DNA from: Ascidia mentula
Lineage: Eukaryota; Chordata; Ascidiacea; Phlebobranchia; Ascidiidae
Reading direction: 5' to 3'
Length of the DNA stretch: 64,000 bases
Assembly (NCBI GenBank): GCA_947561715.1
Contig: OX387202.1
Span: 7,391,001-7,455,000, forward strand
Made by a program: the position numbers and the translations under genes. The notes below the pieces were generated by a model that worked only from the letters and a program-made list of their open reading frames with translations, made no database searches and was not told the origin of the DNA. This document shows positions 25,301 to 37,373 of this stretch, piece by piece. Every line of letters starts with the position of its first letter. The first letter of the stretch is position 1.

Positions 25301-25616
25301 TGTTCCTCATCCTCCACATCTTCCTCATCACTTTCCTCTTTCTTTGGTTCAGCTTCAACTATTCTCTTTCTTCTGGCCTTTCCAGAAGATACAGATTTAC
25401 CTACGAAAGTGCCAAATCAAAGCTAAGAGACATTTGTCTCAACTAGTAGTTAAATCTTTAGTGTTAATATCTCAAACAATTACTGACACAAGCAAATGAC
25501 AAAGCAAATATCAGTTAAACATTTTTTTAACCTTTATTTCCACTTGGCTTGTTTTTTTCTTCATTATCTTCTTCAAGAAAGTCGGACACATATGAATCTA
25601 AATTTTTTTTAGGCAT
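22311..25616 (-). CDS. SYCP3: Synaptonemal complex protein 3 (Cor1/SYCP3 family)
   Basis: Eight exons: 25532-25616, 25301-25400, 24949-25084, 23578-23619, 23413-23481, 23243-23343, 22815-22917 and 22311-22367, in phase, about 202 residues. A basic, acidic-patched N-terminus (SGKARRKRIVEAE) precedes the Cor1 domain: LLQQFGSDMKKTINAKRRKL, RQKLNEEYKKQ, LKQWEADIDKA, RMVQMQRFKSMKQLHDQY and EMETLQKKFLQ. The final exon RKQEMANMRKSLHSMLYQ matches the conserved vertebrate tail (VRKSLQSMLF). SYCP3 forms the lateral or axial element of meiotic chromosomes by coiled-coil assembly, so expression is expected in germ cells. Length is slightly below human (236), mainly in the N-terminus. The large third intron holds a repeat related to the hAT element at 3515. 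Confidence 0.92.
24300..24767. mobile_element. Second copy of the 3515-4034 hAT-like element (in SYCP3 intron)
   Basis: Blocks 'cagtgacgta', 'gtcactgagacg', 'ttatcgttttg', 'caagat' and 'gacaaccttaaa' occur in the same order as in 3710-3960. The right end ACATCACTA is the complement of the TAGTGATGT terminus. The left end is not clear. Confidence 0.55.
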
Positions 25617-25971
25617 CTTAGTTTACATAGAAAAACAACTTTACCAGCAGACCTATTACATTTAATAAACTATTACGTTACTTCATGTCAAAACACTTTT
25701 AATTGATAAAACTTAACAATGCTACAGACTACTAGACCCTTATTAAGTTTTAATTTCTTCAAAGTAAACCCAAACGAGAAACAACCTGTGAAGTAGTTTG
25801 TGATATACTTCTGAACTCAGCATTAGCATTCTTTCCCGCGCAATCATTTCAATCATTTTACACCACCATTCTGAATACAATCATGGCACTTCTATGTACG
25901 GTGGCCCGTAAGGGCAACGCACGAAAATGTTTAAATCGGTAAATATATTTTAAAATCGACATATGTATTGC
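25617..25971. promoter_or_regulatory. Upstream region of SYCP3
   Basis: Short AT-rich interval upstream of the SYCP3 start codon. No promoter element was identified with confidence. The foldback element begins at its far side. Confidence 0.3.
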
Positions 25972-26606
25972 AATCGGAGTTTCAGTGTTCGCCGATCGGA
26001 ATTTCAATATTCGCCGATCGGAGTTTCAAAATTCACCGATCGGAATTTCAATATTCGCCGATCGGAGTTTCAATATTCGCCGATCAGAGTTGGATTTTAA
26101 CTTATGCCACGTTCATCTGCATGCTCTAGGCAAGCTATGTGCAAAATTTAAAACATCCTACGGCCCGGAAAGGTTTCTAATGTTCGCCTGTATCAAGCGA
26201 CTACACCACTATCTGCTTCGTGTATGTTAGCATCTAAATTTGCAAGTATTGCTGCCTCAATATATCCCTATGTGAAAAAAGGAATCGTCAGAATTGACAA
26301 CGGATGAGTGCTAAAGTTGCACTTGATGTTTTTGGATGGTCACTTTGTTATAATTTGTGTACCTATATACTCGATTGGTTTTTTTTGATAAATCATTTGA
26401 AGTTGTGATCACTCGTGCGTGAAATATATTTCGTTGAAAAAAAATCATTTCGCCGAAATGACAGTAGTTTCAAAGCATGTGCATATCGAAACTCCGATCG
26501 GCGAATATTGAAACTCCGATCGGCGAATTTTGAAACTCCGATCGACGAATTTTGAAATTCCGATTGGCGAATATTGAAACTCCGATCGGCGAATATTGAA
26601 ATTCCG
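25972..26606. mobile_element. Foldback-type element with inverted minisatellite arms
   Basis: The left arm 25972-26090 contains about five tandem copies of a unit of roughly 22 bp (core TTCGCCGATCGGAGTTTCAA). The right arm 26484-26606 has the same unit about five times in the opposite orientation. About 390 bp of unrelated sequence lies between. Inverted arrays of short tandem repeats are the hallmark of foldback transposons. The arms translate into repetitive open frames, but these are only a by-product. Confidence 0.7.
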
Positions 26607-27414
26607 AAGGAAAATGGCAGACAGTGACATAACAATTGCAATGTTTGAGCTTAAAGCTACCTTCACAAGACAAAAGAATTAATATAGCCTAGCCCGATTT
26701 GCCACAAAAGTGGCTAAAAATATTGCCTGGCTATTTGGCTATTTATTGGCCATTTTATGCAGTGGGTTTACTTGGTAGCAAAAATGTGGCCGAAAACGTG
26801 GTTAGGTCGCATTTTTATGTCATTGTGGCCTATTTTTAGCGAAAAACGTGACTACACGGACCTATATACCTCTGTGTGTAAAAGCTAGCACAGTGCCACA
26901 GTCAAGAGCTGCCCTGATGAAACCTTACAAGTTGAAGCAGTGTGCACAACCTGTCTGCAGCTGTCAATTATTATTTATGCTTTTTTGCACTTATTGGGTT
27001 TAATCCGAGCCGGTGTCACTATCAGATTCCAAGCAGTTGTTTGGCCATAGTGCGCTCCGCGGTGGTTCGTCTCTGTTGTTTTGGTCCCTAGTTTGGTACC
27101 CAACGGATCTACGTTGATCGAAAGGTCTGCAGCTCTTAATTAAAATGTTTTGTTTGCTATTTTCAACATTTTAAAGCTATTTTCGAAGAAGGGAAAGAAT
27201 GCCCGATGGTCAAGGAAACAAAAACAAACGTACTTAACAGGTGCAATAAAATTGTTAAACGTGGATGTAAAAGTCAGAAACATGAAACGATAACAAACAT
27301 AAGCTATCATAGGCAAAGAAAAATTCGTAATATTTGACACAAATTCAATAGAAATCATAGGAAAGCCATGTTTATAGAGATAGATATTAGTGCCATCGGT
27401 GCTCAAGTTTCATC
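26607..27414. other. Intergenic DNA downstream of Rab gene B
   Basis: No gene was recognised. A patch at about 26700-26850 has repeated 'tggcta/gtggcc' motifs suggestive of an old repeat. Confidence 0.35.
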
Positions 27415-29128
27415 CTAGCAACATCCTTCACGATTTGATTTCCCTGTGAAGTTGACAAGTTTTTCGTTTTTGCGGTTGGAACGCAGTACCGTGTGCTAAA
27501 AAAGTAACATTTTCTTCAATGAGAGGAGCACGTTGATGTGTGTAATGAACACGCATGTGCAATAATTAATCATTTCTTTGCAAAACAACCTGGTTTATAC
27601 TTTGTTTAACTTTACTAAACTGTTCTCCATGGTCTAATGAAGTTTATATCAACAGGAAATCATAGAATGTTAACCTGTTTTGTTAAACTAGCTATGATTT
27701 CTTTGAAAGCATCAGCAACATTTATATCACTTTTAGCGCTCGTCTCAGCAAACATCATTCCTTGCTTATTGGCAAACTACATTTGTACAAAAAAAAACTG
27801 GTTAGTCAAATATTTAATTAGAACAAGTAAATAAGTTTTATGCAATTAAGTACGTGCAACGATTGAGTACCGTTTTGCCATCACTTGTGGGAATTTGACG
27901 ATTGTCTGTTAAATCGCATTTGTTTCCGATTAATATGCATTTAGTAGATGGTCCTGTAAACTTAACAACAAAAAAACATTGACGTGCGGTTATGTATTTT
28001 TAGTAAAAGGTCTTAACCGAACAACGTCATCGCTATACACCATGCTACAGATGATTATGTTGAGAACAAACTGTTCCTTTTTTGTCCTTTTTTTCCTAAA
28101 GCTTTAGGTTTACAAAGACATATCTTTCCTACTGTTGGTTCTAGAATTACATGATTCAAACGTATTTACGTTAAAATAATTTTGTTGCAGGGAATCAGTT
28201 TTGAATATTATGAATTGATCGAACGTGATTAAGCCAGTTGTGACGTCACTTATGCTAATTGCAACACATCCCGATTCGTATTTTAATATTTGCAATGGAC
28301 ACATTATTGGCATGACCAAACTAAAACACATCACTTACCCTTTTAAAGTTTGCAACCCACTTTTTCACGCTTACAAATGTTTTTGGTTCCGTGATATCGT
28401 AAACAACAAGCGCACCTTTGGCCCCTCTGTAGTAAGATGGTGCCAAAGCCCTGTACCGTTCAGTGCCAGCAGTATCCCTAAGAAGACGAATGTTAGCAAA
28501 TAGAATCCGGATTAACATAGATATATTCATAGTGGTTAAAATGTATGCTGCACAAATTGGCAATGTATTTTATAGGAGAGGTTCTTTACTAATGCAATAA
28601 AAACTCACCAAATTTGAACTTTCACTACTTTGTCACCTACAGCTACCATCTTTGAGGTGAAATCCACGCCTAACAACAACCGAGAATAAACAACTTTCAC
28701 CATAACTTTATGTCAAGTTGGAGTAAATGTCCAACGAACATATTTTTGTCCGAATCTCCACATTTAACCCAACGTAATAGTCAATACTGTGGAATAGTAG
28801 TAGCACCACAATGTCAATATATATATTCACGTGAATCATTGTTTGACTATAAATCATTTTACGCGCTGAGGAATCTGCTGAACATCCTTAATGAGAAAGT
28901 CAAAGTGAAAGTGGTTTACGAAAGAAAAATTTCTGAAAACTTAGGCATTGATAAATAGGCATTGATACGTAACACAATTTACTCCGATGTCTTACCCAAA
29001 GTTCCGGCGTAGTTGAAGGAAAATTCTCCATCTGTAAATCGTCGCATTATGCAAGTTTTTCCAACACTGCTGTCACCAATAATAACCAGCTTGCATTTCC
29101 AATCAAAGTTACCATTGGACGTGGCCAT
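27415..29128 (-). CDS. Atypical Rab-family small GTPase (Rab gene B)
   Basis: Six exons: 28996-29128, 28609-28669, 28339-28477, 27871-27960, 27675-27776 and 27415-27495, giving exactly 201 residues. G1 is GDSSVGKTC, the G2 Thr is in AGTLGVDF, G3 is DTAGTE, G4 is NKCDL, G5 is ETSAK and the tail is REGCC. The double-Cys end is the normal Rab geranylgeranylation signal. The switch II catalytic Gln is Thr, and the usual P-loop Gly is Ser. The fourth exon uses the acceptor ttgttaag; the nearer ttacag would give a frameshift, and only the former preserves the 90-base exon of the paralogues. [15 protein letters not shown] is typical Rab sequence. It is inverted relative to the other four Rab loci. 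Confidence 0.9.
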
Positions 29129-29233
29129 GACTCAAAAATATATTACCTTTTCTTGTATAGTTATGATCTATCGTTACATATAAACATAAGGCTTTGCATA
29201 TTTCAACATATATCGCTAACTGATGATGACCAT

Positions 29234-29399
29234 GAGGTTTTCAGGCTTGGCAGCCCAGGCAATGCAGCCCAGCTGGATCAGCCACTTTTTCCTGACAAGT
29301 CGAAGCAAGATTTGAAAAATCAAGCTCCCGGTGCCAAGCAAGGACCTGCGCAGTGGGGCGATCCTGCCTATCATGCTAGTGCATGAAATATTACTGCGT
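29234..29399 (-). mobile_element. SINE, partial copy of the 16981 family, with 14-bp target duplication
   Basis: The 14-mer CTGATGATGACCAT is duplicated at 29220-29233 and 29400-29413. The insert matches the tail of the SINE at 16981-17241 (AGCTGGATCAGCCACTTTT and AATCAAGCTCCCGGTG) but lacks the tRNA head. It ends in unrelated sequence, so it is 5'-truncated or a chimaera. It lies between Rab gene B and the segmental duplication. Confidence 0.8.
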
Positions 29400-29413
29400 C
29401 TGATGATGACCAT

Positions 29414-29914
29414 TCATAATTATCAGCACTGAGTCAAGATTAATATCAGTACTGAACCTTTGTATTTTTCCTCAGCTAAACTATCGACCCAGCTTTGAAC
29501 TGTACAGCAGTGATTAACTTTTTGCGTTCTCGGCAACCCATTAAAATTAACAACCATTTCTGGCGCCATATCTCATGTGAATGTTTTGAAATATTCAAAC
29601 CTAATAATTTTGCTTAAACACTTGCCCACAAACACATTTCCCGTACCTGGTTAAGATCCAGTAGTGTTTAAATATAAATAGGCGAAAAACTTCATGACCA
29701 ATATCTCAACCCTTTGCCTTTTTCGTATCTACACCGGCAAGACTCCTTGCTAAGTTTACCGAGATCAAAGTGAAGTAAAACCATCAATGGCGAATTCTCA
29801 TTAGATAGTTCCAGATGTGTTCTTCTGTAAATATGACAACGTTTTTTGATCATTGTCGCTAAACTCGAATGATGACAATATGCAAAAAATGTTGCTGTTG
29901 ATATTTTGCAATAA
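29414..29914. other. Interval between the SINE and the first duplication copy
   Basis: About 500 bp of AT-rich DNA. No coding frame, RNA gene or repeat was recognised. Confidence 0.35.
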
Positions 29915-30652
29915 AGAAATACGGAAAAATCAGTATATAGACTGATATATTGTTCACCCTAATGTACATAGTTTCGGCAAACTACACGCACTCATGCAGA
30001 AACTTTAAACAGAAGTTTTTTGAAAGATTCCATCGTTTTTTTGTGTGCTTGTGTGAGCCTCTTACGAGAAGTGCTTGTCACATCGTTTGCGAGTTCCTCT
30101 CCCATAAACGTCTAGCTACAACCAGTTTTATGAGCCCGGTAATGTGAAACCAACCAAGCAGATCGCGAGTGTTTTGTTGAAGTTACAATATTTCATCTTG
30201 GAACAAAGTTAGTGGCTGACGGAGAGTTACATTTTCTGTTAATACTGAAATTTCCTAATCAGTTATAGGAAATATCAAAACTCAACGCACTTGCATTTGA
30301 ATCCAGAAAAAAGCTTTATTGTCACCTAAGATTTAATGACATAAAGTATCAATAGCTGCCTCCGATTGAAAATTAATTTCAAACGATTTCGGTCTTTACT
30401 AATAACCACTTTGTAACCTGTTAGTAAATATTAACCGTATGTGCGCGAACAGTCACTTACGTCGAAATAAGGTTAACAATTTATTGCAAAGTGAGTTAAT
30501 GATTAATCTTTTTCATTGCGGCTGTAGTGCGTGAATTACCAAGTAAGATATTGTTGTGTAGGAATCACATCATGGTCATTTATTCAAAACCAATTGGTTT
30601 TGGGTCATCATGTTTTGGGATTAATTTTACAGGCAACAAACAGAATTAGGTG

Positions 30653-32832
30653 ATGACGTCATGTAAACTGATTATGATTGGTGATTCCAATGTTGGAAAA
30701 ACGTCTGTGATGCGACAATTTGCAGATGGCGTGTTTACGGAGTGTGGAATTACTTAAGTTTTTGTGTCAATTTTAGGCGAACAGAAGTTGCTTCAAATAT
30801 TGTTGTAAGTTTGCTCGTGATACGAATGATTTGCACAAAATATATTATTCCATCGCGTAAATAGTTTGTAATTGATTCCGGGAATCATTCCCCTTTCTTT
30901 TACAGTCGCTGTGAAGATTTCCATGCGTTATATTTTATGTCATAAGCAGCATGGAAACGTTTATTTCCGCAAGCTAAAATTAGGTACCTTTCATCAAGAA
31001 GTGGTTGTTTCAGAAACACGCCTGAACACGGCCTGTAAAGTGATGTAAAAGTTCCATCGTTGCGTTTTGAGGTGTAAAATTTGTCAAAGGTTCCATGGTG
31101 ACCTTGACCAACCAGTGGCAAACCGATTCATTCTTTGTCCATCGTTTTGTTCTTGGCATATGTAGCACATGACGACATGTATATCACAAATCCTAAGTTT
31201 ACATGAGAAATGGTATTGGCAATTCTTGTTTTTGCCCGGTGGAGTTTGCAGGTGTTTTGATGGTTTGACCATGCTGGTCTGGTGATGTCCAGTGTTGTCA
31301 CATGACTTAGCAGCAGGTCTTGTAGTGAGGGCGGTCGCCTGTATGTCAGCATGTAGTTGGGTGCGAGTTGTTTTGTTTTATGTCTGCCGCAGTCTGGAAA
31401 CTGAGGTGCAAGTGATTTTGTCGTTTGACCGTTGTGTGTTTTGGTGGCGCTGATGCTCTAACCAAGTTCTTGCCTCGCTTGTAATGGGAGCAGTCAATTG
31501 TTTGGGGAAAACTCGAGCCTTCAACTGCAGCAAATCAAGGCTATTGTTAAATCAAATTGCGGCTGATTAAGATATCTCAAGCGGATTTGCTTCAGATGAT
31601 AATCTGGATTAAAAGTGGCAGGCGGGTGTTGCGATGAAACAACGGTTAATACTTAATGCTATAGTATATATATGTAGGTTTTGTGCAAATACACGTTCTA
31701 AACCTAAATGGTTTCCAAGGCGTGGTTTTGTGAAATACACGTGTGCATTCTGTCTAGGAAAAAAAACCAAGACATATAACACAGGAATGTAAATATTTAA
31801 ACGTACAAGCAAATAAATACATTTAATGCCATAAAGCACCACAGCCATAAAAACGCTTATGTCTGTGCCTCATCGTTGTAGTTATGATGTTGCAACACCA
31901 TTTCCTATTTTTTTTTTAATGTTTCGACCACAAGCTTTTTGAGAGGATTATTTCCTTTGCAATTCAAAAATAAATTGTTTTGTTTTGTTACAATACGGAC
32001 ACAGCTGGTGGTGAAAGGCATCAAGCAATTACACGAGGGTTTTTATAGAGATAGTCATGGAGTATTGTTACTTTACGATGTCACAAACAGGGAATTATTC
32101 CTGGGTGTACAGCAGTGGTTGGATGACGTCAGAAGAGTTAAGTGCGACGTGACTTATAAAATATCGTTATACTACTGGTTGGATATTTTTCAAAGCTTTT
32201 GTAATATTGAAATTTTAAATGCAAAATATCTTGAAAGGATTTAACATTTGTAGTTTTCGAAAATATTTTTGACTACCACTATACCGCATTTGTTTTTTGG
32301 ACATTAAATTTTTAAGGTTGTCTGCTATTTAGTTTTGTGGATCATCACGAGAATGTATGCTGATTGGAAACAAGATTGATCTGGTGGATAGGCGCAAGGT
32401 TAAAGAAAATGAAGGAATCCAGGTGATCAATTGCATGCTACACTATGTAGTATAGTTCATCAGCCCTTGAATTGTTAAGTTGTGGTGACAAGGTTGCAAG
32501 CAGTTCTGCAATTTCCACCATTCTAAGTAAGAGTGGTGCGCGGTTTTACAAACTTTGTTAATTTTTTTTCGTTTATTACTTTGTTAGTATGCAAAAAGAA
32601 ATGGAATGCATTTTTTGGAAACAAGTGCCAAATCCGGAGAGAACGAGTAAAAAGCCTTCAAGACAGTTTTTGAAAAGATAATACAAGTATACTTACAACA
32701 GCATTAGTTTGTTTTATTTGTTGAAGAATCACAATTTATTTGCAGCAACGGAGAGGACATGAAGAGGACACAACAGAAAGGGGTATACAGCTTGAAAGGA
32801 AACAACCAACATCGAGCAGAAAGTGTTGTTAA
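30653..32832 (+). pseudogene. Decayed Rab GTPase, paralogue of Rab gene C
   Basis: Counterpart of the gene at 37374-40217. The exon 1 remnant encodes GDSNVGKTSVMRQFADGVF but loses its donor and reaches a stop. The stretch holding exon 2 (38861-38921 in the other copy) is absent by deletion. Exon 3 (about 31999-32137) has lost the acceptor AG and gained one base. Exon 4 (about 32338-32422) still encodes MLIGNKIDLV. Exon 5 (about 32588-32680) has an early in-frame stop after SGENE, and exon 6 keeps the RKCC end (stop 32830-32832). The G3 box reads DTAGGE as in the intact copy. Several independent lesions make expression of a GTPase unlikely. Confidence 0.88.
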
Positions 32833-33060
32833 AAATAAATTATTTTCTTTTGTATAGGTCGTAATTTAAAGTGTAGGTTTCTGGTGTTTTCTTTCAAATC
32901 AAGTTCTTCTAATTTAAATATGATCGTTAATGATCGTTCATTGGTGCATGATTCTTAAAATCAAAGTAAAATTACTTAAATGAGTTTATTGTGGCAACAG
33001 ATGCAATAGCAGCGCAAAGGACTACATAAAATGTTGGGTTTTATGAAAACTTGTTAATAT

Positions 33061-36000
33061 TGTAGCGACCTCTCTCACTACGTTTGCCGTTCATTTCACG
33101 ATCCTATAGCGAACCGGAAAGATTGCCTTCGTTCTTTCACTCTTGTCCCTTGTGGCTTATTCGCCCATTGTGTCATTCTATCTTCATGTACCTCGAATAA
33201 ACACCTCGCTACATTTGGTGACCCCGAGCGTGCAAAAACGTATTTTTTTGCATTATGACAGAAACCGCAAACTCAGAGAACGCTGTAGCCATCAAGCTAC
33301 CTTTGTTTTGGACAGCTCAGCCACGAGTTTGGTTTCGGCAAGCCGAGGCGCAGTTCGCTCTGAAAAACTTCACAGGCGATCAGACGAAGTACTATTATGT
33401 CGTTTCGGCTTTAGATCAGGACACAGCAAAGCGTCTACTCAACCTGCTGGAAAACCTGCCCAATGGTGACAAATACGAATCAATAAAGGCACGATTGATC
33501 GACACCTTTTGTCTTACGCGTTCGCAGAGGGCCCGGCAGCTACTGCACATGCCCCCTTTGGGCGATAGAATGCCATCCGCTTTAATGGATGAAATGCTGG
33601 CCTTACTTGGTGATGCAAAGGAATGCTTTGTTTTCAAGAGCTGTTCTTGGTTTTGCTTGCCGGAACGAACACGCCTGATAGAAGCGAAGTTTCGTGATTC
33701 GCGGCTCTTAGCACGCAAAGCTGCCGAAATATGGACAGGAAGTCAGTCGTTTACGGACTTCGGCCATCATTAGCTGCTAAGATAGACGGCGCGGTAGTAG
33801 TCTTTTCTTTGTGTGGGATAGCTCAGCGGGTCGTAATTTTCTTGTTGACACCGACGCCGAGATAAGCGTCATACCTCCCACAGAATTAGAGCGTCAATCC
33901 TCCTGGAAAGGCTCTTGTCACTGCTAACAGTACTCACATCCGGACGTACGGTTCACGTCTAGTCAGCATGAATTTCCCTAAAATTTCGATTGTTGGTCTG
34001 AATTCCCAGGGATAGCTACTCCTCATTTCTTGCAGTCGCTTCCTGAGCATGGAGTTCAGCATTTCATCCGCATCAGCGGACCACCCGTGCACTCTCGCGT
34101 TCAACGACTTTCTCCCGAAAAACTCGCCCTCGCTAAGAAAGAGTTTCGCAACATGCTATAACTGGGAATTATTAGACCCATGGTCTTCGCTCCTGCACAT
34201 GGTACCAAAGTCGTCCGGTGGGTGGCGCCCATGCAGCGATTACCGCCGTCTTCACGCTATGCTACCCAGCCTGATCGTTACGCTGTTCCCCACATCCAAG
34301 AATTTTCGTTTTTATAAGGTCTGGCGCCCACTGGCCTTTTCAGCAGTGGTTTACAAACACCCGAGCAGAAATACAGTGCCTTTGACAGGAAACTACTCGC
34401 CTTGCACCTGGAAGATCGAGTGTTTACCGCTTACACGGATCATAAACCATTGACTTTTGCTTTTACTAAAGTGGTCATCGCAACAATAATGCCATTTAAC
34501 CGCCGTTTCAGAATTCACCACAGACATGCGACACATCGCAGGCAAGCAAAACCACGTTGGCGACGCACTTTCGCGGGTTTCTATTGTTGCTGTTCGACTA
34601 CCACTGGATTTGGATTATTCGTCATTGGCAGCCGCTCAGTCCTCTCCCGAAGTTCAAGCGTATCGCACTGCTGTCACTAACCTCAAACTAGAGGACATAC
34701 AGCTCGATTAATCCGGGACCACCATCCTCTGTGACGTCTCGTCCGGCTCACCCCGTCCAGTTGTTCAAACATCATGGCAACGCAAAATTTTGACATAATA
34801 CGTAGTCTATCGCATCCGTCGATACGGTCTACACGCAAACTTGTCGCTTCAAAGTTTCTTTGGCACGGCTTACGCCGCCTTTGGGCGAGACAGTGCATCC
34901 ACTGTCAAAGGGAAAAAGTCCAGCGCCACACTCGTGCGCCTCTGACGAACTACCCACCCTGTCGTGCACGTTTCCAACAGATCAACATCGATATCGTCGG
35001 TCCTCTCGCACCTTCACAGAGAAACAGTTACCTTCTTACCATTGTTGACCGTTATACCAGATGGCCGGAAGCAATTCCTATGCCAGATGCAACCTCCATG
35101 ACGTGTACACGAGGTCTTGCTTTCCATTGGGTTTCTCGTTTCGGAATTCCTTCCGACCTCACATCGGATCGCGGCCCCCAGTTTACCTCGGAGTTATGGA
35201 CGGTTTTCACTCAACTTCTGGGAATCCAACTACATCGAACAACCTTGTTTCATCCTCAGGCTACGGATCCCTTTCATCGGCATATGAAGAGCGCCCTCAT
35301 GGCACGGGTAGCAGGCCCCAACTCAGTAGACCAGCTCCCGTGGGTAATGCTTTGCTCCCAAAGAAGACCTGCAGGCATCATCGGCCGAACTTGTTTACGG
35401 TTCTACCATAACGGTTCCCGGCGATTTCTTCCGATTCGACCGATCCTTTCCTACCCTTCAAGATGTCCTCCCATCGTTGAGGGACACGGTGCATCAACTT
35501 GTGTCGACTTCGATGTCACGTCAGGGTCCCGTTCGCACAATGCTCCCCCAAGCGTTAACCACGACCCCGTACATTTTGTACGCAAAAATGGACACCGACC
35601 CCCGCTTACGCCCCATACGATGGCCCATATCGCGTCCTTGATCGTAATAGCAATACTTTTACGCTTGCCATTGGTGGTCACAATCAGGTCGTTTCCATCG
35701 ACCGTGTGAAACCTGCACATATCGACCTCACACAATCGGTACAGGTGGCTTTGCCTCCTCGCCGCGGTCGACCCCCGAGATTAACGCACCACCCACCGCC
35801 ATCCGACCCGGGACGGTCCGAGCCGGTCCCACACAATTCAACTCCGCCTGTTCTGGTTCCACCCGAACCATCACATACACCGTCGGGCCCACCTTAGCAC
35901 TAGCCCAACGTTTCACGTTCACGCAAACACACGCCCACGCGTCGTAATATTCGTATTCCACCTCGCTTCAAGTGTTGATTTTTTTGTTTTGTCCGTTTTC

Positions 36001-36164
36001 GTGGGGGGTCATGTTGCGGCCTCTTTCACTACGTTTGCCGTTCCTTTTGCGCTCCTATAGCGAACCGAACACATTGCCTTCTTTCTTTCACTCTCGTCCC
36101 TTGTGGCTTATTCGCCCATTGTGTCATTCTATCTTGATGTACCTCGAATAAACACCTAGCTACA
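33061..36164 (+). mobile_element. Ty3/Gypsy LTR retrotransposon fossil, copy 1
   Basis: The 5' LTR is 33061-33213 and the 3' LTR 36012-36164 (both 153 bp, TG to CA). Roughly one position in ten differs between the LTRs, so the insertion is old. A tRNA-primer-like TGGTGACCCCGAG follows the 5' LTR, and a G-rich purine tract precedes the 3' LTR. Parts in order are a Gag-like region (from about 33255), reverse transcriptase and RNase H remnants (about 34050-34700), and integrase (about 34770-35700, YTRWPEAIPMPDATS). At about 3.1 kb it is shorter than a full element and clearly broken in many places. No clear target duplication was seen. Confidence 0.88.
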
Positions 36165-36611
36165 ATTTATATTTTTTTATGACATGATTAAATTCCAAAG
36201 GCCTTACCTGCACTTTAACGGACATTTGTCCAACTTAAACCAATTTCTTTTTCCTTCTTGGTAATGTACGTGTTACTGATACTGTTAAGTGCTGCCTTTA
36301 ATGGACCTCCTACAATCTGCCAATAATTCTGCAGCAACAAGATCCGCTTAATACATTTGAGACATATATTTGAGAAATATAACTCTTGAATTCGAGCACA
36401 TAAGTTTGAAAACGTCCTACTGCAGATTGTTACAATTGCCTACGTCATAATCTCAAAGTATCAATTACTTAGATTTCAGTAGAGTAAAATAAGCTTAAAG
36501 CAGGACATGTTTAAAGTGACATTAACATTTTTTATGCACAGCTTTACAAAATCATTGCAAGGAGGACAAGTCAACACAATGTGGATGTTTGAAAGCTTCC
36601 AGGAAATAAGA
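36165..36611. other. Spacer between the two duplication copies
   Basis: About 450 bp not obviously shared with the left flank of copy 1. No gene recognised. Confidence 0.5.
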
Positions 36612-37373
36612 TATACGGAAAAATCAGTATTTAGAGTTAATTTGTTTTTTTCGACTCCATATTGTTCACCCCAAATGTACATAGTTTCGGCAAACTACAC
36701 GCACTCATGCAGAAATTTTAAGCAGAGGTTTTTTGAAAGACGTATTCACTCGTTTTTGTGTGTTTGTTTTGAGTCTTTTACGAGAAGAGCTTGTCACGCC
36801 ATTTGCGAGTTCCTCACCCATAAACGTCTAGCTACAACCAGTTTTATGAACCCGGTAATGTGTAACCAGCCAAGCAGATCGCGTGAGTTTAGTTTAAGTT
36901 ACAATATTTCATCTTGGAACAAAGTTAGTGGCTGAAGGAGTTAGATTCACTTTTTCTGGTAATATTGAAATTTCCTAATCAATTATCGGAAACATCATGT
37001 AAAAACTCAACGCACTTACATTTGAATCAAGAAAAAAACCTTTCTTGTCTGATAAAATTTAATGACATAAAGTATCAATAGCTGCCTCCGATTGAAAATG
37101 AATTTCAAACGATTTCTGTGTTTACGCATAACCACTTTGTAAGCTGTTGGTGAATATTAACCGTATGTGCGCAAACAGTCACCATGTCGAAATAAGGTTA
37201 ACAATTTATTGCAAAGTGAATGAATGATTAATCTTTTTCATTGTGGCAGATAGTCAGTGTGTGAATTACAAAGCAGGATCGAGAAAAGATATGTTGTGTA
37301 GGAATCACGTAATGGTCATTTTGGGTCATCATGTTTTGGGATTAAATTTACAGGTAACAAACAGAATTAGGTC

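Larger units (their letters stand above)
29915..36164. repeat. Segmental duplication, copy 1
   Basis: Colinear with 36612-42207. Shared landmarks include ACGGAAAAATCAGTAT, AAACTACACGCACTCATGCAG, the Rab exons, the Rab 3' flank and the start of a Ty3/Gypsy insertion. Similarity is high throughout, with scattered substitutions and several indels. The LTR element sits at the same place after AACTTGTTAATAT in both copies, so that insertion predates the duplication. Confidence 0.88.

Noticed and set aside
25972-26606. CRISPR-like array of short repeats
   Set aside because: Units are tandem without unique spacers and occur as an inverted pair in a eukaryotic genome; foldback or minisatellite fits better.
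26393-26673. Overlapping minus-strand reading frames with repeated peptide motifs
   Set aside because: All frames are open because the 22-bp repeat has no stops; no evidence of a protein.
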